Both the position numbers and the translations under genes were made by a program. Below, piece by piece: positions 12,322 through 25,086 of a stretch of 64,000 nt of DNA. Every line of letters begins with the position of its first letter. Positions within the stretch are counted from its first letter, which is position 1. The stretch is from Cheiracanthium punctorium. Its lineage: Eukaryota > Arthropoda > Arachnida > Araneae > Cheiracanthiidae. The stretch lies in assembly GCA_038373885.1 (NCBI GenBank), contig JAWZYV010011619.1, positions 2,852,001 through 2,916,000 on the forward strand. Reading direction: 5' to 3'. Below the pieces are notes generated by a model. It saw only the letters and a program-made list of their open reading frames with translations, had not been told where the DNA came from and did not search any database.

Positions 12322-13794
12322 TGTCTGTGAGTCTGTTACACTAATTTTGGGAAATCTGAACCCCTAATCCCCACCCCTAACTACCAAACTAATTAAAGAT
12401 ATAATTAAGGCAAACGATCTCTGCTGTTAATTTTCTCCATGAAAGCAGACATGAATATTGCATTATCATAAAGAAATTGGGAATAAGACAAGTTTTTTAA
12501 AAATGAAAATTGCTCATTTTCCTAGAATAACCCATTGGTCTGCAAAATTTCCCAGTTGTTATCAATTTTTTTACCACGGACGGAAATATTTAGACGTTTA
12601 CGAACTAATTTACTGAGGATCTTTATGATCTTCACTATCACTGAATAGTGCACTAGACTTGACTTGACTACTTGACAGACTTTGGAAATATGACTTGTCT
12701 TTTTCCAAACTGCTATATAGCAATACCATACATTTATTTACAATCTTAAACGTCACAAAACATTGTACAAGAAGTAACCATTATATCTTCAAGCCATTTT
12801 CAACGATAAACGAGTTGATTAATAGATTAATATAGTGAAGGATTTTAAACAAAAAAACACAGAAGTTTTAAAGGAATTCTTTTCAGAAATTAATTGGAAT
12901 AAATATTAAAATGCAAATTATCGCGAAATTAAAAAACATAAATTAATTGAAAGTTTTAAGAGTTTGCCAGTGACATTGTATATTTAGATTAAAGTCTGCC
13001 TTACGCTTTCAGATGAGTTTTCTGAGTTTTTTACTAAACACTATTCAATTTATTGTAATTAAAATGATAAAATCCCCTTTAATCAGTTGTGCTTTTCATG
13101 TAAAATTGAAAGATTCTTTAGCGGATAAATTCACATTATTCTTTGTAAAATGAGAACCTTTTAATGTATAATACATTTCTAGTCCATCTTCTTAAGTAGC
13201 TTAAAATAATTACAAACATATCGGATTAATCATTTAGCCCACAAATTGCTTTTGTTCAAAAATAATACAAAAGAGCTTTCAAATTTACTGATTACTTTCA
13301 TCTTTGCATTGTTTTTTTCAATGCAGAAAAAGGACGTTTGAACGAATTTGATAGCTAACTTTATGTCTGATTTGATTTTCTTATGGTTATTCTGTTAGGT
13401 ATTTATGTAAAAATATAAGAGGAAGTATGATAGTTTAATGTATTTTAATTGAAAAAAGTAATTAATTCTTTGTAGTTCGTAATTAATTTCAGATGCATTT
13501 CAAATGTTCGAAAATAAATTCCAATTCTTTTTCATTACGTAATACCGACAATAATAGGTGCTGAATACAAAAGAGTATGCGTTGACTTAAGAGAAATTTA
13601 GATTAACTTTAAGTAATAATTAAACTTTCGGAGGTGAGAGGGGGGCGGAAGGCTGTGCAAAATAATAATGATGTGAAATTTGGACTACAGACTCTTCAGA
13701 TCACACCCTCATAATTTATTAAGGGAAAAAAAAAAAACAGCAAAAGAAGTTGCACGTAGATGGTTATTTATACTATCAGAAATTTCTGCAGATA
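12322..13794. other. A+T-rich DNA without recognisable features
   Basis: No coding or RNA feature was supported. A short G-rich patch lies near 13630-13655. Confidence 0.5.
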
Positions 13795-13888
13795 CTCGCT
13801 GGATTACTCACCCAAAGGATTCATGCAAATCAAAGCCAATCCTCGCTGGATTATTCATGCAAAGGGTTCATTCAAATCAAAGCCAATC
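13795..13888. repeat. 47-bp direct tandem duplication
   Basis: Two adjacent copies beginning CTCGCTGGATTA (13795-13841 and 13842-13888) share the block CAAATCAAAGCCAATC. They differ at a few positions, so the duplication is not very recent. It lies just upstream of the retrotransposon 3' end and may belong to the same insertion. Confidence 0.85.
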
Positions 13889-14099
13889 GGCATCAACTGC
13901 CCGTTCGTGTGTGTGGATTCAATCCGGTTAAAGGTGTAGCTGCGGAGGCCGCCGTTGTAGCCAATAGTCGATGGTCATGCGGTATTATTGTACCATTTTG
14001 TTTCCAGTGCTATCGATCCACAGTTTGTAATGCGATGCAATGAATCATGGGTATTTTTTTTTTTTTACAAAATCCATCATATTTTCCAAATATCAAATA

Positions 14100-14798
14100 G
14101 AGAGGATGGCTTTCTGGATACAACTTCCCTGTGGCTGTTCCCACAAATGGCAGTCGATCTGGTTTGATTCTGGAACATTCTTGCACATGGAAGCAAATAA
14201 AAAGAAGGAAATCCCTGGAAATGAAAAGGCAGATGAGTTTGCGAAGAGGGGTTGCCTTGTTAAACAACCTCCAACTAATCTAGTCAGCTATGGGTGTATT
14301 TCATATAAAATAAATCAAGGTATTAAGGAAATACAGTAGTCAGAGCTGGAAAAACGTACAGAAGAAAAACGTTGGAAAAATGCCCTTCGGAACCTCCCTG
14401 ACGGCCCTCGGGACAGGGCTGTAGCTGCTTTCCGTTTGGCGACTCAACATGACTGTCTCTACACCCATCTGTATAGACTTCCATAGATCTGTATAGATAG
14501 CCCTGCCTGCCCCCTCTGTATAGATAGCCCTGCCTGCCCCCTCTGTAGTAGTGGTGCTTTGATGAGTGCCGATCATCTCCTCGTATGTTCAGCTCTTACG
14601 AAGTCCTGCATTTCTTCTCGTTACTGGGAGGCCAGAGACCTCTTGAAAATTTTATCCCGTTGACTATTTTTACTATTGCGCATGTTCTAATTTGTTTGTT
14701 TTATGTTCTTATGTTTTTATATGCTCTGTATTTGATCTCCTACTCGTCTCTGTAAAGAGTAGGATAGTGTCTAAAAAGCTGCTACATTGGAAAAAAAA
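14100..14798 (+). mobile_element. Non-LTR retrotransposon 3' end: RNase H and CCHC C-terminus
   Basis: One plus-strand frame can be read from about 14100 to a stop at 14660-14662, with only two internal stops (14337-14339 and near 14485). It gives the end of an RNase H domain (IPGNEKADEFAKRG, where the family usually has the WIPSHCGI.GNE.AD motif). The linker RWKNALRNLP...RDRAVAAFRLATQHDCL follows. Then comes a C-terminal zinc knuckle, CPLCSSGALMSADHLLVC (C-x2-C-x9-H-x3-C), and RYWEARDLLKIL. Between WIQLPCG and IPGNE there are about 25 extra residues, suggesting a small insertion. After the stop come about 130 bp of 3' UTR with a CTCCTACTC/GAGTAGGAT-type hairpin and an A-rich end (near 14790-14798). 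The near-intact frame makes it younger than the RT fossil at 1-750. Jockey or I-type is a family-level guess. Confidence 0.75.
14488..14541 (+). repeat. 27-bp in-frame duplication within the zinc knuckle
   Basis: Two exact copies of a 27-bp unit (14488-14514, 14515-14541) encode CIDSPACPL twice, so the first CPLC half of the knuckle is duplicated without shifting the frame. Confidence 0.85.
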
Positions 14799-15155
14799 CA
14801 TTCTTGTACTTGAGTGAGATTCATTTAACATGTATCATCAAGATAAAATGCGCAGAACGTTTTATCAATTTATAACGCCACCTATTGGTCAATTCTTGTA
14901 CTATTTTTTTATTTAAAAATAATGAACACATGATCTGAAGAGATTGATGTCCAAATTTTTATGACCCATATAATACTCGGCACATCTTATCGAGGTGAGG
15001 AAGCTTAATTTCAAGAACCACATAAATAAATATTTTTCTAACTCATTAATATCACATTAAGTGACAGATGTATTTTTATATGTTGTTTATATATTTTTTA
15101 ATAATGCAGTACGTTAGTAATTAAGGTCTTTTAAGGTCCAAAGTCGCCCGGTAAA
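14799..15155. other. Short spacer without recognised features
   Basis: Lies between the retrotransposon end and the 2.3 kb tandem duplication. It contains CGCCACCTATTGGTC near 14877. Nothing else is supported. Confidence 0.4.
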
Positions 15156-17446
15156 AAATGACAAAATTTACGGCGAGATCCACCTAAATTCCTTTACTTC
15201 TATTTCATTTATTTTGTTGAATTGGAAAATGTTTTTGGTTTCTCCTCGGCTGCTTCTAAATCACTAAAAGATCTTTAACGCGTTGCCAAGTGGAGAAAAA
15301 AGAAAGAAAAAAAGAAGAAAATTCTGGGCTCAATCACGAACAACTAATAAAGCTTTAATTATGTAGGGGAGAGACAGCCACCCTACAGCATGATTAATTT
15401 TGTTACGGTGGATCGTGACAGTTTTTGTATTAGATGTTTCTTAATTCTACTTTTGTGTAGTTATGTATAGAGGAAAGGTTATTACGGAACACCATTTACA
15501 TTTACAACTAGAATAAAATCTCTAGAATTATCATGTCTACACACTATAACTAATTGCAATAAGATGTCACACTTGTAAAGAAAACACTATTTATTTTGTT
15601 GTTCTAGAAAAAAATATGAAAAAGAAAGTTACGAATGCAGGTTCGTATGAAATATTCGGGTAATGTGGAATAGGTGGTTTAAACCGTTAAAAAACTAATT
15701 ATACTTTATAAATAGTTATTTTTAACTATAAAGTCATATTTTTAAGTCTATGTTCAAGTCATTTAGAAAAGTCGCAAATATAAACTTTTTTTCTCTGCTC
15801 CGGTACAGTCAAAGTGAGCCCACAGAGAACAGCTGAAGTATGGAATTTAAATTTCTCCTCGTTGAACTTCGGAGAATTTTCCATTACAGAAGGTGCATTC
15901 AGCGTCCTTGTTTTTCGGTTCTTTAGTTGATGGCACGAAATACATTATAATATTTCCTAGTATTCCATAATACCCGATACGCCGTGTAGGAAAATGAACC
16001 TTTAAACTGATGAGCAAAATACTGCTAGCTAAAAAACAACCACATTACACCAAACTACAATTCTCTTAGTGAACATTATGCGTAACATCAACGTTCAAGT
16101 CAAATGTATACTAGGAAGTTAAAATGTTTGAAAACTTATATACAGAAACTCTTGGAATCACAAAACACAATTTGTTCTGTAGCCAGTTGTACGCCAACTC
16201 TCACAGCATTGTAACATGGGAATCTTTCTTGAGTAGTTCGTGGCATTCCCGTGTGACAACAGGAACTAACAGAGCCAAAAGCTCGGTATTCCACATTTCC
16301 CGACTATTCCATAATAACTTCCTCTCCTCTGTATATATATTGTGCGCTTGTATACTAGGGTCGTTCACTATTGGATAAAATACCGTTCTGAACAGTCCTT
16401 AAGAGAAGGGGAAACAATCAATGTTTTCTTAAGGCTTTCGAGGTTCAGAAAAAGAATTCCTTTCAAATTCACAAGCTGGAAAAAAAAAAAAAACCAAACA
16501 AACCCACAGAGAAAATCCCGTATTCAGTAAGTGCTATATCTATGGCTGCTGTTTGGGTCCCTGCACCAAGCAGGGTTTCAAGTCCCTGCACCAAGCAGGT
16601 ACGCTGAAATATTCAGGTATTGCATTCTGTTTGTTATGATTATATCCCTTGAGGCTTAGAAACATTCAATGAAGGAATGTTCCCAGGTTTACATAGCTGT
16701 TACATAGTTTTTTTATTTCTTTTGACTAAAGATAAAATCGAACTTTGCAAAAAATTGAGTCTTCCCGTTTGATTTTGTTTTCCTGAAAGCTGAGTTCCGT
16801 CGGGTTTTATCTTTGTTGATTATACACCTGATATGTTGAATGTTTCTTTTTTATAGCAGTTTTATGGTTCGTACCTTCAAATCATCGTACTATAGTTATG
16901 CTGAAATTTCACTCACTCTGTAACCATTCCGGGATACCATTTCATTTTACCGCCGTTACCGCAAGAAGATAAAAAAGTTCAAAAAGATTAAAAAAGATTA
17001 AAAAACAGAAAAAGCGTATTAACATCTACACCATTTATGCGATCCGCTTGAAATTTTTCATAATTATGCATAAAAATATAAAAAAACAATCTGTGCTACT
17101 TTAAAAATCTGAAAATCCACCGGTTCTCTCATTTTTAATCAATTTTTTGCTATTTTTCAGCTCCATTTTATTCCCAAAAGTAAAAAAAGTGAGTCATTTG
17201 CGTGACAAAATGAGCTATTGCAATCGATATGACGTCATATTCATCACGGTCATCAAGATTTGAAAGGAAAGCGTAAATCCAATTTGCTTAAAATAGTTTT
17301 TCCAGATTATATAGTTTAGTTGTTTTCACAAATAAATCGTCTACATGAATACAAGAATGGCTGTGTGAACAAAACGAAATCTTTCGAATGCGAAAGATCC
17401 CGCGTGTTTCCAGAAGAGCATGAAATTCGATTTGGGTATACAGGAT
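15156..17446 (+). repeat. 2.3 kb tandem duplication, unit 1
   Basis: This unit starts AATGACAAAATTTACGGCG and ends GGGTATACAGGAT. It aligns along its whole length with 17465-19776. Over roughly the first 1.7 kb the two units differ at several per cent of positions, with small indels. From about 16860 to 17440 they are identical except for one A in a homopolymer. No protein is recognised in either unit; the open frames here are short and mostly differ between copies. The unit carries a double hairpin at 16559-16599. Confidence 0.9.
16559..16599. repeat. Two tandem CCCTGC/GCAGGG hairpins (unit 1)
   Basis: CCCTGC-ACCAA-GCAGGG occurs twice, 25 bp apart, each forming a stem of 5 to 6 bp with a 5-nt loop. 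The pair is repeated in unit 2 at 18889-18930. It is a conserved detail of the repeat, with unknown role. Confidence 0.85.
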
Positions 17447-17464
17447 GGTATACAGGTATACAGG
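17447..17464. other. 18-bp filler at the duplication junction
   Basis: GGTATACAGGTATACAGG separates the two units. It consists of repeated TATACAGG, the same as the TA target plus first four bases (CAGG) of the transposon terminus at the end of unit 2. Confidence 0.8.
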
Positions 17465-19770
17465 AAATGACAAAATTTACGGCGAGATTCTCCTAAATTC
17501 TCTTACTTCTATTTAATTTATTTTGTTGAACTGGAAAATGTTTTTGGTTTCACCTCGACTGCTTCTAAATCACTAAAAGATCTTTAACGCGTTGCCAAGT
17601 GGAGAAAAAAAAAGAAAGAAAGAAAAACAAGAATAAAAATCTGGGTTCAATCAAGAACAACTAATAAAGCTTTAATTATGTAAGGGAGAGGCAGCCACAC
17701 TACAGGATGCTTAATTTTGTTACATTGGATCGTGACAGTTTTTGTATTAAAGCTTTCTTAATTCTACTTTCGTGTAGTTGTGTATAGAGAAAAGGAGTTT
17801 ATTACGGAATACCATTTACACTTCCAACTATAACTTTATAGGGTTTTGAATAAAATCCCCAGAATCATCATGACTACACACTATAACTAATTGAAATAAA
17901 ATGCCACTTGTAAAGGAAACACTATTTATTTTGTTGTGCTAGAAAAAAAAAATATTAATAAGAAAGTTAAGAATTCGGGTTCGCATGAAATATTCGGGTA
18001 ATGTGGAATAAGTGGTTTAAACCATTAAAAAACTAATTATATAGTTATTTTTAATTATAAAGTCATATTTTTAAGACTATGTTCAAGTCATTTAGAAAAG
18101 TCGCAAATATAATCTTTTTTCTCTGCTCCGGTACAGTCAAGTTGAGCCCACAGAGAACAGCTGAAGTATTGAATTTAAATTTCTCCTCGTTGATCTTCGG
18201 AGAATTTTTCGTTAAAGAAGATGCATTCAGCGTCCTTGTTTTTCGCTTCTTTAGTTGATTGCATGAAATCCATTATAATATTTCCTAGCATTCCATAATA
18301 CCCGACACGCCATCTGGGAAAATGGACCTTTAAACTGATGGGCAAAATACTGCTAGCTAAAAAACAACCACCTTACATCAAACTACGATTCTCTTAGCGA
18401 ACATTATACGTAACATCAACGTTCAAGTCAAATGTATACTACTAAGTTAAAATGTTTGAAAACTTATCTACTGAAACTCTTGAAAATCACGAAACACAAT
18501 TTGTTCTGCAGCCAGTTGTACGCCAACTCTCACGGCAATGTAACATGGGAATCTTTCTTGAGTAGTTCATGACATTCCCATGAGACAACAGCAACTAACT
18601 CAGCCAAAAGCTGGGTATTCCATATTTCCCGACTATTAAGTAATAACTTCCTATCCTCTACATATATATTATGCGCTTGTATACTAGGTGTCGTTCACTA
18701 TTAGATAAAATACCGTTCTGAACAGTCCTTAAGAGAAGGGGAAACAATAAATGTTTTCTTAGGGCTTTCGAGGTTCAGAAAAAGAATTCATCCCAAATTC
18801 ACAAGAAGGAAAAAAAAAAAAAACCAAACAAACCCACAGAGAAAATCCCGTATTCAGTAAGTGCTATATCTATGGCTGCTGTTTGGGTCCCTGCACCAAG
18901 CAGGGTTTCAAGTCCCTGCACCAAGCAGGGTACGCTGAAATATTCAGGCATTGCATTCTGTTTGTTATGATTATATCCCTTGAGGCTTGGAAACATTCTA
19001 TGAAGGCATGTTCCCAGGTTTACATAGCTGTTACATAGTTTTTTATTTCTTTTGACTAAAGATAAAATCGAACTTTGCAAAAAATTGAGTCTTTCCCGTT
19101 TGATTTTGTTTTCCTGAAAGCTGAGTTCCGTCGGCTTTTATCTTTGTTGATTATTTACCTGATCTGTTGAATATTTCTTTTTTATAGCGGTTTTATGGTT
19201 CGTACCTTCAAATCATCGTACTATAGTTATGCTGAAATTTCACTCACTCTGTAACCATTCCGGGATACCATTTCATTTTACCGCCGTTACCGCAAGAAGA
19301 TAAAAAAGTTCAAAAAGATTAAAAAAGATTAAAAAACAGAAAAAGCGTATTAACATCTACACCATTTATGCGATCCGCTTGAAATTTTTCATAATTATGC
19401 ATAAAAATATAAAAAACAATCTGTGCTACTTTAAAAATCTGAAAATCCACCGGTTCTCTCATTTTTAATCAATTTTTTGCTATTTTTCAGCTCCATTTTA
19501 TTCCCAAAAGTAAAAAAAGTGAGTCATTTGCGTGACAAAATGAGCTATTGCAATCGATATGACGTCATATTCATCACGGTCATCAAGATTTGAAAGGAAA
19601 GCGTAAATCCAATTTGCTTAAAATAGTTTTTCCAGATTATATAGTTTAGTTGTTTTCACAAATAAATCGTCTACATGAATACAAGAATGGCTGTGTGAAC
19701 AAAACGAAATCTTTCGAATGCGAAAGATCCCGCGTGTTTCCAGAAGAGCATGAAATTCGATTTGGGTATA
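17465..19770 (+). repeat. 2.3 kb tandem duplication, unit 2
   Basis: Second unit, offset by about 2,310-2,330 bp from unit 1, interrupted at 19771 by a mariner-type MITE. In the upstream 1.7 kb, substitutions and indels distinguish it from unit 1, for example a shorter TTATATAGTTATT run near 18040. The terminal ~570 bp (19190-19763) are essentially identical to unit 1. An allelic pair wrongly placed in tandem during assembly would look similar and cannot be excluded from sequence alone. Confidence 0.9.
18889..18930. repeat. Two tandem CCCTGC/GCAGGG hairpins (unit 2)
   Basis: Counterpart of 16559-16599. Here both hairpins have complete 6-bp stems; in unit 1 the second has lost one G. Confidence 0.85.
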
Positions 19771-20408
19771 CAGGATGTCCCAAAAATACCGCCCAAACCC
19801 TGCACAGCCAGATTTATCGCTGGGAGTACATTAAACGTGCCCAAAGAACCATAAGTGTACGGTTCTCAGTTTTCAAGAAAAGTGCGAGAAAAAAAGCAGA
19901 AACGTCATTTCCGGTGCACGAAAAGGGCCTTTAATGGAAACCTGAACATAGTTTTTTTGCATATGCTTTCATAAAATGATGCTCAAAATGCACACTGCGC
20001 ATACTGAGGCTTACAGGTGTGCGCAGTGTAATGTTCAATTGCATACGTTGCATCAATCTGGCACCCACATAAATACACCAGCATGAAGAGTAGGGACTGA
20101 ATCACTATTTGTTGTAATTAGGACTCGATAGATCAATTCTTTCAAACGGTTTTCAAAGATAGGTGCCAGATCTAATGATTGTAGAGGCTATAAAACCAAG
20201 TCCCCCATATGTAATTCAGTGTCCAATTTAATGTTTCTGGTTGTTTTTCCGCGCGCCGTATGTGACGTCATATTTTGTTTTTACCATTTTTCTCGAAAAC
20301 TCTAGATTGTAAAGGTACAGTTCTTTGGGCAATTTTTATGTACTTCCAACGAGAACCATATCGGAATCTGGCTGTGCAGAGTTTTTGCACTATTTTTGGG
20401 ATACCCAA
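19771..20408 (-). mobile_element. Mariner-type MITE, family B, copy 1
   Basis: A 638-bp element flanked by TA (19769-19770, 20409-20410). The terminal inverted repeats exceed 100 bp: left CAGGATGTCCCAAAAATAC, right (reversed) ending GGGTATCCCAAAAATAG, both followed by CTGCACAGCCAGATT-type sequence and a 'GCCCAAAGAAC' block. It is colinear with 61730-62356. The other copy's minus strand encodes a fragment with GGHFKHHF, like the GGHFEHLL end of related transposases, so the family probably arose by internal deletion of an autonomous element. It sits exactly at the end of duplication unit 2. Confidence 0.85.
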
Positions 20409-20410
20409 TA

Positions 20411-22560
20411 TAATAAAAATGTGGTCTTATTTATTTTAGGTGGAGGAAGATCAATTTTATTGAGTGTAGACATATTTTCGTCAAATGTTTTTTCTTGAGC
20501 CCATTGTAATTGACTCCACAACAGACTTCTAGTTGAATAGATCCCTTTCAAATCCAAATGAATTTTAAGTGCCATTGACCGAATGCTAATATCATTAAAG
20601 CATTTCTCTCTTTGAAAAATCAAATGTTTTCTTTTGTATTCATTCTAAATGCTTATGTAGCCCTCTTCAAACAGATATCGAAGTTCACTGGTTTATTTTT
20701 ATTACTGTAACTAAGAATTTTTATAAAATTTCAGTTAAATTCAAATATTTGTAAAGGAAAAATATCACACTTTCAAAAGATTCAACAAGCCAATATATTT
20801 GTTTTCATATGAAGCAGTTTTTCTCCTTCCATCCGGCCTTTTACAGAAATGGGAAAAACTATTATCTAACTGATTGAAATGAAACTTGTTATTCATTCCC
20901 AATATTTCTTGTTTTCATTTCTTTCTGGTGTACATGGTTTCACTTTTGAGATCAGAACAAAGCCAAATAACTTGCCAAATGTCTTGTGCATTAACAGAAA
21001 GTATTGTGGTTAGAATTTATGAGACTATGAATACCATGCAGTGATGGATTCAAAAGTTTAACTTCTCTCACTGCTTCTTTGTAACGATGGGAGCGAACAG
21101 GTCAACTGCGCATATAAGATTGCGAAGGAAAGGGCTTTGTTGATGATGTATTTGGCATGATTTTTCGTACTTATTTTGATGCTTAAGTTTAAAACTGATT
21201 GAACGAATTGGGTTGAATTTCTTGCAATCATTATAAGTATAATGATTATGAGTTTAAATTATTTCTAAATGCTGCAGGTGTTTAAATCAGGATTATTAAA
21301 AAAGTTTATATAATATTTCACTAATACATAGTTCAACTGCTTAAGAAATCACGTTCTAGGATATCCTTTTCTTCAGGTTCGGATTGTAAAACGGATCACC
21401 AGATTTCTGCGTCAGGTTAAAAAGATAATTAACTTGGCGTACTGGAAGTGCCGCTCGTCAGACTTAATTTGCATGCAAATTAGAAAACCTTGAAACGCGT
21501 ATTTCATACACGTGAGGTTTAATAATTCTTTACTAAAGCCTTTCATTTTAAAAGCGGAAAAACTTAAAAGTCTGGAAGTCGCTTTGATGCAGCTGTACAA
21601 TAGTTTGCAGGAAATTACTGGAATCTCACAATGTAGCCTTAGTGCTAGAGTGGGAATAATGAAGCAGACGTTATAACCCCCCCCCCCCCTCCAACGACTT
21701 ATGAGTTGAATTTGAGTCAACTGTACATTCAGATTGATTAAATGGGATAATAAGTCTGTTCTCTATAAGAAATGGTGCAAGTTTTGGAAGGAACTCAGTC
21801 ATGTAGGAGACTGAAAGAGAAGATTACACTGTCCATTTTGTTTAAACTGTGCCATGAAGTTTTACAAACGGTCACTTTGTAAGAGTTATGGAGCAGGAGG
21901 GCAGGGGAGGGGGATCTATTAAATGCCGTATTTGAGAATATTTCTTAAATAGAAGATGCTTTAGCACATTTGGCTAAGAAAATTCTGAACTTAAAAATAT
22001 TTTTTTTTCAGATATATATAGATTTACCCTTTAGAAAATTGTTCATTGTTTGCCATTTCTTTATGTGACTTTAAGAAAATATTTTACCAATAATTTCTAT
22101 TTTTTAACTACATATCATCCTTTTATTGCCTCCCCACAAAGCAGCCTTGCTTACCAAATCACTATAAAGAGCCCAAACAAGTTCTTGAATAAAAGTAAAT
22201 AAATAAAAATGTTATAAGAATTCATTACAAATCGAGGGTCTATTAAAATTACTTCTGCTTGAATTTAAAAAAAAATCCTTGTAAGAAATAACAGAAAAAC
22301 TGTACAAAAGAACTGTACAACACATAAATATCCACATATTTAAGTGTTACACAGTTTTTATTTATTTCTGAATAGTGTGATTTAAACTGTTTTCGCAGAA
22401 TATTTGATTCATTATTAGGAGCGGTATTCATTAAACAAGACAAGCTTTTACGGACTTTTAATTTCTTTTTTAATAAACATACATAATTTAAAATCAAATA
22501 ACTGGATTTGTTTTTTTTTATATATTTGATTGGTGTATTTTTGAAACAGTTTAAAATTGC
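20411..22560. other. A+T-rich DNA without a supported gene
   Basis: It holds a 13-C run at 21677-21689 and a slightly G+C-richer patch (21350-21700) with a 102-codon minus-strand frame that matches nothing known. A lysine- and phenylalanine-rich 125-codon minus-strand frame overlaps its end and is probably chance. Confidence 0.45.
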
Positions 22561-22708
22561 GGAAAAAACACTCAAAATACTGGTGTTAAACAATAAAGTA
22601 AATAAAAAACTTTGTAAAAAACACACATAAGATGTTATAGGGGATAGGTAAGATCCTCTTACCTATAACATCTTATGTGTGTTTTTTACAAAGTTTTTTA
22701 TTTACTTT
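22561..22708. repeat. Foldback repeat, family P, short copy
   Basis: Left arm from 22595 (AAAGTAAATAAAAAACTTTG... to GATGTTATAGG) and right arm to 22708 are almost perfect reverse complements around the centre ATAGGTAAGA-TCC-TCTTACCTAT. The only imbalance is a 7-nt bulge (ATAGGGG) on the left. The segment 22561-22641 is also homologous to the reverse complement of the right arm and flank at about 56000-56095 (shared CTCAAAATACTGGTGTTAAA). Two loci therefore share this foldback. Confidence 0.85.
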
Positions 22709-25086
22709 TTAGTTTAAAATTATAATTTTATAAACTGTGATTAATCTGAAAAAATTGTAGAACTTTCTGAACGTTTGGACATTGTCACTTTTGGAATGTG
22801 CAATAAATATGAAGTACCTTAACATACAGTGAATAATAAACTATTTCGATTAAAAAAGTTCCCCAAATGCCATTCCAAAACGGAACTTACATTGAAGATT
22901 GGAAAAAAAAGGAAAACAGTTCTAGTATTTTCAAAACTCGGGGCCTTAATCTAAAATCAATACGACATGACTTTTCGAGACCAGTTTTAAGGAGTAAAAG
23001 ATTTAAGGCGAATCACGCGGTTTAAAAATATTTCTGTTTCTCAAACATTCAAAATAATCACCTCATTTCGTTTCTTTAAATATTCAGTTCCAGTTTCTTT
23101 TGTAAATCATTCTGTGTTCTCGTAAATTCATAATTCCAAACAAATCATGCAAACATTTTAACAAATATACTCTAGCTAAATTACTTTCAAAAATCTCTGG
23201 TCCATTAATTCCTTTTGAAATGATCTGTAAGTTTATCAGACCATTCAGAGAAAATGTTAATACTTTGCAAGGAAATTTTCTCCATAATGTTTCCAGTAGA
23301 AATACCTAATAGCGTTTATTTAACATGCGTTAAGTTAGTTTTAAAACTAAAACTTTTACTTATAAAAGGAGGGATTTCCAGAAACGAATCGATGTAGTGA
23401 CTTCCAGATTGTAAAAGAAATTGATTAGCTTACAGGAATGAGCTATGCATCATTATTCCAAGAAATTGTAGTAACCAATAAAAGTCTCTTAACTTTTGTT
23501 TAATTCAAATATTTGATTCAAATGTTAATTCTCATCGAATTTGTTTTAATACTTGAGTAAGTAAAACTTTCAACTAAATTGCTTCGTTTAAATTGCAGAA
23601 GTTAAAATCCTTATTAACTTTAACGCATTTTATGCCCATTAAGTTTAGCCAAATATTAAAGTAACTGCATGATGATTCCATTCCTTAAGGAAAAAAACAA
23701 AACAAGTATTTCGTGTAAATTTCCCTTTCTTCCTGTGGCTTTTATAGCTTTTGAGTTTACAACAAATGAGCATATAAAACTTTTATAAAAATGATGGCAA
23801 CGGCAGCCCTTTTTTCAGCATTGGGTAATCTATCCAGTTGTTCTCGCATTCTTCCATTTTTCAGCAGATGTCAGTGCTGTTAAAAATAATCGAGACAATT
23901 TTTTTACGGGAAAGGACGTGCTAAAAGTACAGGATTCTCGTGTAGCTATGTCACCGGCAACTATTTTTATAGAAATCAAATCTATTCTTTGTGACTGGCA
24001 ACAGTCAAAACGTCAGAGTTTGGTGTTCCCAGAGCGGGAACACTGCGCGTTAAAGGTTTAAGAAAACATGCTTTCCAGATATGTCGTAAAATTATAGGAA
24101 TGAAATATTTTTGTTAATTACTCAGTGCGCAGGGTAATTAAATCTTACGAGCTGTTAATTACTCAATGACATGTTTTGTCGGTTTCTACTTCGATAAAGC
24201 AGAATATCCCATTTAGTGAATAAAAATTTTGTCTCATATTCACATCATAAGTGTTTTCCTTTTACTTACAGAAATGCTCCCAGAACAGTGATATTAAGAC
24301 AAAATAATAACCCCTCCTTTCTTACACAGTTTTATCCATTAAATGAATGGCTTTAACACAGCTCAAATACATCAACATAAATTATCTACCAGCTGCGTTA
24401 CGTGGGAGAATTTATTTTCAAAGGCAGTTTTGTATGTAGCTCGAACATGTTGCAAAGGAGCTTAGCGGCGAACAACTTGGTTCACATTTAGAATTGAATA
24501 TTATGATGGAGAACTTGTCTTTTCAAATGTACTGAACCGTCAGGTGTAGAAATTGTTCAATAAAGTTATATCAGTGTTAATATAATTTTTCTTTAAAACT
24601 TATCTTCAATTTTTCATACAAAAATTAATTTAATCCTTGTTTAGGCAGGTGTGCATGTAAAAAGGAAAAATTTTAGGGTAAAATAAACCAACTTTTGTAA
24701 GGATAGGGTTAAAATGTATGCCAAAATTTGTGTACTTTTAGTAAAAAGCTTCGGAAGGTCAATTTTTGCATAGGACGAGATGCCAAAACTGCATTACGTT
24801 GTCCAAAAATATATCATTAAATTTGTATGAAGAAATTAAAAATCTGCAAGAAATGCTGAAAGGCTAACTTCTGTGCTTAAATATCCGTTGAATTAACAGG
24901 CTAGTAGTAAACAGCAGCTATCGAAATAGTATTTTCTTGAAAATCTTCATTCCAAGGAGAAAGAAAACGTCAGTTATATTACATTGGATTTAGATTACTA
25001 TTTTATATTAGTCTACAAGCCAAATTTGAAGTAACTTTTGCTCCACTATGTACTAGACATTATTTTAAAATATTATCGATATCGAC
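22709..25086. other. A+T-rich DNA without a supported gene
   Basis: Only small local features were seen, for example an 8-bp hairpin GTGTTCCC-AGAGC-GGGAACAC near 24030. Slightly higher G+C at 23790-24060 and 24400-24490 gives no recognisable protein on either strand. Confidence 0.45.

Noticed and set aside
13900..14000. Upstream RNase H catalytic motif of the retrotransposon
   Set aside because: No frame gives the expected catalytic aspartate segment, so the element was started at about 14100.
22249..22626. 125-codon minus-strand open frame
   Set aside because: Dominated by Lys, Phe, Leu and Ser from A+T-rich DNA, and overlaps the arm of a foldback repeat.
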